From: Methanosarcinales archaeon
GTDB lineage: Archaea; Halobacteriota; Methanosarcinia; Methanosarcinales; Methanocomedenaceae
Length of the DNA stretch: 10,584 bases
Assembly (NCBI GenBank): GCA_023136155.1
Contig: JAGLRT010000121.1
Coordinates: forward strand, 1-10,584
Direction of reading: 5' to 3'
Shown piece by piece: positions 6,697 through 10,584 of this stretch. The notes below the pieces were generated by a model. It was not told where the DNA came from. It ran no database searches and worked only from the letters and a program-made list of their open reading frames with translations. Both the position numbers and the translations under genes were made by a program. Positions within the stretch are counted from its first letter, which is position 1. Every line of letters begins with the position of its first letter.

Positions 6697-7940
6697 ACGT
6701 TTAACAGTGCTATGGTATTCTCCACTCCCAAAGCTATACCTTCAACTTCGATACCGCCTTTGCCCTTAGCGCCATCCCCCACAATGTACAATCTCCTGAT
6801 CGGTGTGGTGTTACTTGTGTATGACCCCGATCCTGCCCGATTCACAGGCCATCCGTCCCGATAGGTCTGGACCATAAGTACCTCGTATTCCTTTCCCTTG
6901 AATATTTCCTCCAGATCCTTCAGCCCCAGTTCTATCTCAGAATGGATATCATCGGATTGGATTGCCTGATGTGACATGACAAGATGTTTTCCCTGTGGTG
7001 CCAGGGACGGGTCAACATTTGTGACTTCATTAATGCCATTTACCCGTTCAGCATAGGGTGTGAATAATACGCCGCTATGTCCTATCAGCGGCCCGTCTGC
7101 CCCCAGGCAGATCTTGATACCTGCTGATGATCTGACTGATTCCAATGTTGTCATGTATTTCATGAACTCATCTGTGCCGGGGTGGTCATATAACTGAGCC
7201 GTTTCCGAGTGACCGATATCACTGATGACCATGTCTCCAAGTATGGTATCTCCGCCTGATTCCACTCCTACTGCCCCGCCGTCTACTGTAAGTATCCTGT
7301 CCACCCGGCGGTTAGTATGGATTGAACCGGCGCCCGAAAGTATGACTTGCTCCAGGGCATCAATGATGGCACTGCAACCTCCTATGGGTACGCCTGGACC
7401 ACCATAGCGGTGCATGTTTTCAATAATGGCAAGTGTCTCATTTGCAGGCACTTCATCACTTCGCATGCTCAATGCCCACCCACAAAAAGCATCTGCCAGT
7501 TTGACAAGCCATGGGTCTTTTATGAATGGGTAGAACCAGTCTTTAAACGACCCATCAACAGGTTTAACAAATCTGGATTTTAAAGTTAGGTAAGACAATT
7601 TCAGTTTGTTGAACCAGGAAAGGGGGCTTGAGAAGTCATAGAATGGTATTTCATTGTAACCACCATTGTCAGGTATCCTTATCACGCCCGTTGGTGATGA
7701 AGGGACAATATTCACATCAGCACCTACCTGCCTGAGCATGGATGCCAGCGGACCTTTGTTACCGTGTGGTATCATATGCAGGGCGCCCGTTGTCAGTTGG
7801 TAGCCTTTGTAGTCCAGGTTGATAAAACGTCCGCCAATTACGGGCAGGCGTTCAAATATTTCGACCCTGTGTCCTTTCCTGACCAGCTGCGCAGCTGTTA
7901 GCAATCCGCCTAAACCGCCACCCACTACCAGGGCTTTCAT
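6693..7940 (-). CDS. FAD-dependent oxidoreductase, CrtI/phytoene-desaturase-like
   Basis: A 415-aa flavoprotein. The N-terminal Rossmann motif is VVGGGLGGLLTA (5-16) with the ribose-binding acidic residue E30 at the end of the second strand (VEIFER) and the following GGR (37-39). The C-terminal FAD motif is LYIVGDGAKGKGGIEVEGIA (about 384-403). This architecture fits the phytoene desaturase / carotenoid isomerase / retinol saturase superfamily, whose members add or remove hydrogens on polyisoprenoids. It differs from typical archaeal geranylgeranyl reductases. The ATG at 7940 overlaps the ferredoxin stop (ATGA), and GGAGGA at 7947-7952 is 6 nt upstream, so it is translationally coupled to the ferredoxin, which is a likely electron partner. 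Saturation of an isoprenoid chain is an inference. Confidence 0.85.
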   Translation of the reverse strand: MKALVVGGGLGGLLTAAQLVRKGHRVEIFERLPVIGGRFINLDYKGYQLTTGALHMIPHGNKGPLASMLRQVGADVNIVPSSPTGVIRIPDNGGYNEIPFYDFSSPLSWFNKLKLSYLTLKSRFVKPVDGSFKDWFYPFIKDPWLVKLADAFCGWALSMRSDEVPANETLAIIENMHRYGGPGVPIGGCSAIIDALEQVILSGAGSIHTNRRVDRILTVDGGAVGVESGGDTILGDMVISDIGHSETAQLYDHPGTDEFMKYMTTLESVRSSAGIKICLGADGPLIGHSGVLFTPYAERVNGINEVTNVDPSLAPQGKHLVMSHQAIQSDDIHSEIELGLKDLEEIFKGKEYEVLMVQTYRDGWPVNRAGSGSYTSNTTPIRRLYIVGDGAKGKGGIEVEGIALGVENTIALLNV

Positions 7941-8101
7941 GCTTTATCCTCCTTTATGGCGCCCAGCGGGCAGTACGGTATACAAGTATTGCACTGGGTA
8001 CAACTGTCACTGATACTTGCCCTGCCCCACACTGAAATGGCTTCACTGGGACAGTATACTACACACTGACCGCATCCTACACATTCTGTACTGATTCTCA
8101 T
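7937..8101 (-). CDS. Small 2[4Fe-4S] ferredoxin
   Basis: A 54-aa electron carrier with two complete clusters of ligands: C7-x2-C10-x2-C13-x3-C17-P and C34-x2-C37-x2-C40-x3-C44-P, the pattern of clostridial-type 8Fe ferredoxins. I chose the ATG at 8101, immediately before RISTECVGCGQC. The frame stays open up to an ATG at 8185, but a strong TATA box at 8142-8149 would put transcription start near 8120, downstream of 8185, and the extra N-terminal residues look non-coding (Asn, Lys, His and Tyr rich). It overlaps the FAD oxidoreductase by 4 nt (ATGA) and probably supplies it with low-potential electrons. Confidence 0.85.
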   Translation of the reverse strand: MRISTECVGCGQCVVYCPSEAISVWGRASISDSCTQCNTCIPYCPLGAIKEDKA

Positions 8102-8141
8102 GTTGCTCAGGTAAAATTTGTTATGAAAATTGCGTTTGATT

Positions 8142-8149
8142 GTATATAA
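8142..8149 (-). promoter_or_regulatory. TATA box for the ferredoxin-oxidoreductase pair
   Basis: TTATATAC on the minus strand. With the usual spacing of about 26 nt the transcript would start near 8120, giving a leader of about 19 nt before the ATG at 8101. It decides against the longer ferredoxin start. Confidence 0.6.
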
Positions 8150-8220
8150 GTTATGAGTTTTAATATGTCTGATAATGTGAGCCATGTAGATAATATTTCA
8201 TTGCCAGTATCAAAACAATT

Positions 8221-8230
8221 ATTTACTATA
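8221..8230 (+). promoter_or_regulatory. TATA-like element for tRNA-Cys
   Basis: ATTTACTATA is centred about 29 nt upstream of the first base of the mature tRNA, so transcription would start a few bases before position 8255. The 150 bp between the ferredoxin ATG and the tRNA thus carries two divergent promoters. Confidence 0.45.
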
Positions 8231-8254
8231 ATGGATATTTACAGTCATCAACTT

Positions 8255-8354
8255 GCCAAGGTGGCGGAACGGCTACGCAATCGCCTGCAGATTTGCACAT
8301 GATTATGTGCTGGCAGTAAGCGGTTTTACTCCGGTTCGAATCCGGACCTTGGCT
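8255..8354 (+). tRNA. tRNA-Cys (GCA) with a 28-nt intron at 37/38
   Basis: The acceptor stem GCCAAGG (8255-8261) pairs perfectly with CCTTGGC (8347-8353), and the discriminator is T (8354), as expected for Cys. U8 is followed by a D-stem GCG/CGC (8264-8266 with 8276-8278) and a loop with GG. The anticodon stem is ATCGC (8280-8284) with GCGGT (8320-8324, one G-U pair), and the anticodon GCA is at 8287-8289. The variable region is 5 nt. The T-arm is TCCGG-TTCGAAT-CCGGA (8330-8346). CCA is not encoded. The loop is interrupted by an intron at 8291-8318. In methanogens tRNA-Cys may be charged by CysRS or by the SepRS/SepCysS route; the sequence does not say which. Confidence 0.93.
8291..8318 (+). 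other. tRNA-Cys intron with bulge-helix-bulge splice motif
   Basis: A 4-bp central helix CTGC (8285-8288) with GCAG (8313-8316) is flanked by 3-nt bulges AGA (8289-8291) and TAA (8317-8319). The archaeal tRNA endonuclease cuts after the second base of each bulge, which releases exactly 28 nt and joins G37 to A38. The intron forms its own hairpin GCACAT-GATT-ATGTGC (8295-8310). The intron-side helix next to the bulge is weak (T-G and T-T), so the motif is slightly relaxed. Confidence 0.85.
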
Positions 8355-8594
8355 TTCGATCTTATTTTAACGGTTCAACGGGACATTGAATTACTAAATT
8401 CAGTTCGTTTTACTTCAATTCAACCCAAAGGGTGCAGAGGCGTCGAGTCTGATTTAATCGCAATCGTTATACCCCACAAATATTATACGATATAAATTTC
8501 CCCGGAATAGACCACAATACTGTAATTCGCAAACTTAATGTAGTCAGCAAGATTTTACAATTGCCATATTTCACTGGAGTTTTGCCAATTGAAC
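8355..8594 (+). other. Non-coding stretch between tRNA-Cys and the pilus ATPase gene
   Basis: No credible gene. Just after the tRNA are short T-runs (TTTC, TTATTTT at 8354-8369) that may end its transcript. A small hairpin TGAATT-ACTA-AATTCA (8387-8402) followed by GTTCGTTTT could also act as a terminator; an alternative pairing of TTGAATT (8386-8392) with AATTCAA (8417-8423) is possible. The rest up to 8480 shows nothing I can name. The promoter and start signals of the next gene begin near 8489. Confidence 0.5.
8489..8497 (+). promoter_or_regulatory. TATA-like box upstream of the pilus ATPase
   Basis: GATATAAAT is a good archaeal TATA match. Transcription would begin near 8519, leaving a 5' leader of about 70 nt before the coding region. 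Confidence 0.4.
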
Positions 8595-10584
8595 ATGATG
8601 AAAACTAATAAATTGAATATTGATACCTTCTTTAGATTATTCTCAAAGAAAAAAGCAGAAAATAGCCTTTGCACTTACAAATTTCGTCTCACTGACAGTC
8701 AAAAATCCTTGATGATAGATTGCGGGGAATGTACTACAGGCAGTTCAGGGCTGGACGACCCGGTTTGCCGTAAAAACATTTTCCAGATAATGATTAAGGA
8801 ACCCATGATGGACAGGCTGGTACTCTCCCACCTGTACGACCGGGATTATGAAGGAGAAAATCTCAGGCTACTTTACCTATTGGCAGGTTTCATTGATAAC
8901 ATGAGGGTATTTTGTGACAGTGAAGTACCAGCCGTATGCGGGAATTGCCTTTCAGAACGACAGGAGTTCATATCCGGTGTAATGAAGACAGGACTAGAAG
9001 ACCCGGTGAAGGCATATAACATGCTTGTAGCGAAGGTGGACTCAGGTGCCATCTGCCAAAACGACGAGATGGGGCAGGGACATGTATGTACGAATGATTA
9101 TGTCCAAATGCTTGTTAGTATGAGTGAATGTACCGACGGCATGGAAGACAGTATGGATGCAAAATTGTCGCCGGAAGATTTTTACACCAGGGTTATCAAA
9201 CCCTATACCAGACCAAAGTTCTCTACATCCCGCATCTATACCGAGCCCCCCGATAACGCTGTTTTCTTTGAGGGATATGATGTACAAAGGAGCGGTGGGC
9301 GGGCTATGGAGGTTTCCATATACAGCTTGTCTGATAGGCCTGAGAGCCTGTACTTCCTTATTCCTCCTGAATATAACATGCGCCCGGAGGAACTTGGATT
9401 ACTGGAATCAGTACGTTCACGCTTGATGCGACACCGCCCTGATGACCTTAATTTTGCAGACCCTGTGAACAGTAGGGAGTATTTCAGGCGCCGTAGCCAG
9501 CAAATATTATCCGAGGAAGCTGGCATCAAAGAGTTAAAACTCAAACCTGACCAGATAACGGTATTCGCCGATATCCTGGCAAAATATACCACCGGCTTAG
9601 GTATCCTGGAAGATGTGTTATCTGATTCAAGAGTTACTGATGTATACGTAAATGCGCCTGTGGATACCAATCCTGTTCATGTTGTCATTGAGGGTGAGGA
9701 GTGTTCCAGCAATATCTACCTGTCACAGGATGATGTGGATACCATGATATCACGCTTCCGGGCACTGAGCGGCCGCCCCTTCGGGGAAGCGAATCCCATC
9801 CTTGATATGGATCTGGCCGAGTACAAAACAAGGGTTTCGTGTATAGGTAATCCATTGAGTGCAGGCGGGTTGGCTTATGCGTTCCGCAAACATGCCCAAA
9901 CACCCTGGACTCTGCCCAAGCTTATTAACGAAGGGTCAATGACACCGCTGGCCGCAGGACTGTTGAGTTTCCTGGTGGATGGGCATTCGTCTATACTGAT
10001 AGCGGGCGGCGTGGGTGCAGGCAAAACCTCTCTATTGTCAGCCCTGCTATTGGAAGTGCCCCAGAAGTACCGCATCCTGACCATTGAAGATACGCCCGAG
10101 TTGCCGCTGCGGGATCTGCAGCGACTGGGCTGGAAAGTGCAGGGCATGAATACCCGCTCGGCAATCGCAGGCTCTGAATCAGAGATTGCGCCCGATACTG
10201 CCTTACGTGCGGCACTCCGCCTGGGTAATTCCACACTGGCCATTGGTGAGGTGAGGGGGCCTGAGACCCGGATGCTGTATGAGGCAATGCAGGTGGGCAC
10301 TGCCGGTAATTCAGTGCTGGGTACGATTCATGGTGCGTCCACCCAGACCGTGTACGAGCGCATTGTAGGTGCACTTGGCGTGCCTGAGCAGTCGTTCAAG
10401 GCCACGGATGCGGTGGTGGTGTGTTCCAATATCAGGATAAGTGGGAGTATGCGCAAGAAGAAGCGGCTGGTACAGATCTCTGAAGTTACTTCTGGCAACT
10501 GGGATGGTACGGGTACGTTCTTTAATGACCTGATGATGTTCGATGCGAGTAATGACAGGATTGAGCCTACTGACCTGCTGGATA
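8595..10584 (+). CDS. Type II/IV secretion or archaeal type IV pilus assembly ATPase (PilB/FlaI/TadA-like), 3' end beyond window
   Basis: I translated 663 codons without a stop to the window edge. This is a GspE/VirB11-superfamily ATPase that powers assembly of archaeal pili or related surface filaments at the inner face of the membrane. Walker A is GGVGAGKT (471-478), the Asp box TIEDTPE begins near 496, the Walker B-like segment is LAIGEVRG with E552, and the His box is GTIHGAS (His579). The N-terminal domain includes LGILEDVLSDSRVTDVYVNA and FRALSGRPFGEANPILDMDL, as in FlaI/TadA relatives. The first 180 residues are unusual, with ten cysteines (26, 43, 46, 58, 107, 115, 118, 154, 165, 179). 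Start: ATG 8595 or 8598; an in-frame TTG at 8589 lies 9 nt after GGAG (8576-8579) and may be the true start. A membrane platform (TadC/FlaJ-like) gene would be expected just downstream. Confidence 0.9.
   Translation, partial: MMKTNKLNIDTFFRLFSKKKAENSLCTYKFRLTDSQKSLMIDCGECTTGSSGLDDPVCRKNIFQIMIKEPMMDRLVLSHLYDRDYEGENLRLLYLLAGFIDNMRVFCDSEVPAVCGNCLSERQEFISGVMKTGLEDPVKAYNMLVAKVDSGAICQNDEMGQGHVCTNDYVQMLVSMSECTDGMEDSMDAKLSPEDFYTRVIKPYTRPKFSTSRIYTEPPDNAVFFEGYDVQRSGGRAMEVSIYSLSDRPESLYFLIPPEYNMRPEELGLLESVRSRLMRHRPDDLNFADPVNSREYFRRRSQQILSEEAGIKELKLKPDQITVFADILAKYTTGLGILEDVLSDSRVTDVYVNAPVDTNPVHVVIEGEECSSNIYLSQDDVDTMISRFRALSGRPFGEANPILDMDLAEYKTRVSCIGNPLSAGGLAYAFRKHAQTPWTLPKLINEGSMTPLAAGLLSFLVDGHSSILIAGGVGAGKTSLLSALLLEVPQKYRILTIEDTPELPLRDLQRLGWKVQGMNTRSAIAGSESEIAPDTALRAALRLGNSTLAIGEVRGPETRMLYEAMQVGTAGNSVLGTIHGASTQTVYERIVGALGVPEQSFKATDAVVVCSNIRISGSMRKKKRLVQISEVTSGNWDGTGTFFNDLMMFDASNDRIEPTDLLD

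Noticed and set aside
8102..8185. N-terminal extension of the ferredoxin to an ATG at 8185 (82 aa)
   Set aside because: A strong TATA box (8142-8149) lies inside the extension, the extra residues look like translated AT-rich promoter DNA, and the 54-aa form has the normal length of an 8Fe ferredoxin.
8255..8354. Reading this tRNA as a type II tRNA (Leu or Ser) with a long variable arm
   Set aside because: The extra hairpin lies in the anticodon loop at the 37/38 intron site, the variable region is only 5 nt, and GCA with discriminator U fits Cys.
8253..8495. 80-aa plus-strand ORF
   Set aside because: It runs through the tRNA-Cys and the following non-coding stretch, and it lacks an SD site and any recognisable motif.
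9236..10374. Several minus-strand ORFs of 72-144 aa opposite the pilus ATPase
   Set aside because: They overlap each other and lie antisense to a 663-codon frame with Walker A, Walker B and His box motifs.
1..10584. CRISPR array, toxin-antitoxin pair, phage or defence genes
   Set aside because: No regularly spaced repeats and no such domains were seen on either strand; apart from the MITE-like element the genes are housekeeping, membrane, lipid-related or pilus functions.

Overview
The window reads as a chromosomal segment of a methanogen-lineage archaeon, probably Methanosarcinales or a related group that may include the anaerobic methane oxidisers. The evidence is a type-2 ('methanogenic') seryl-tRNA synthetase whose N-terminus closely resembles the Methanosarcina barkeri protein as I remember it, an archaeal uS15, a KEOPS Pcc1 subunit, an archaeal/eukaryotic-type glycyl-tRNA synthetase, a tRNA-Cys carrying a bulge-helix-bulge intron and no encoded CCA, and TATA-box promoters. 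No database search was possible, so the genus is open.

Region 1 (1-2899, minus strand) is an information-processing operon transcribed leftwards: rps15, a RecJ-like DHH nuclease, pcc1 and serS (type 2, running off the left edge). The last three genes are packed with 4-nt and 1-nt overlaps. rps15 starts at TTG behind a strong Shine-Dalgarno (SD) sequence, and a perfect 10-bp hairpin sits directly after its stop.

Region 2 (2900-3341) is a divergent intergenic region. It holds the rps15 start signals, a 111-bp MITE-like element with perfect 16-bp inverted repeats that encloses a 26-codon ORF remnant, a small GC-rich patch, and a TATA box for the rightward gene.

Region 3 (3342-6696, plus strand) has a six-helix membrane protein of unknown function, glyS, and a polyprenol/diacylglycerol kinase-like (SEC59/DGK1/VTE5) membrane protein. 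The kinase gene meets a leftward pair (6693-8101, minus): an 8Fe ferredoxin translationally coupled to a CrtI/phytoene-desaturase-like FAD oxidoreductase. The convergent stop codons overlap by 4 bp. Together these three genes suggest isoprenoid or polyprenol saturation and phosphorylation, which is an inference.

Region 4 (8255-10584, plus strand) is an intron-containing tRNA-Cys(GCA), a roughly 240-bp non-coding stretch, and a long open frame running off the right edge. That frame encodes a type II/IV secretion or archaeal type IV pilus ATPase (PilB/FlaI/TadA-like) with an unusual cysteine-rich N-terminal extension.

Most of the window is housekeeping DNA. The items most worth a second look are the MITE-like element, the tRNA intron, the ferredoxin-coupled desaturase/kinase neighbourhood, the cysteine-rich pilus ATPase, and the hairpin-associated sequence that recurs about 0.9 kb away. 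I found no convincing new defence or mobile system.
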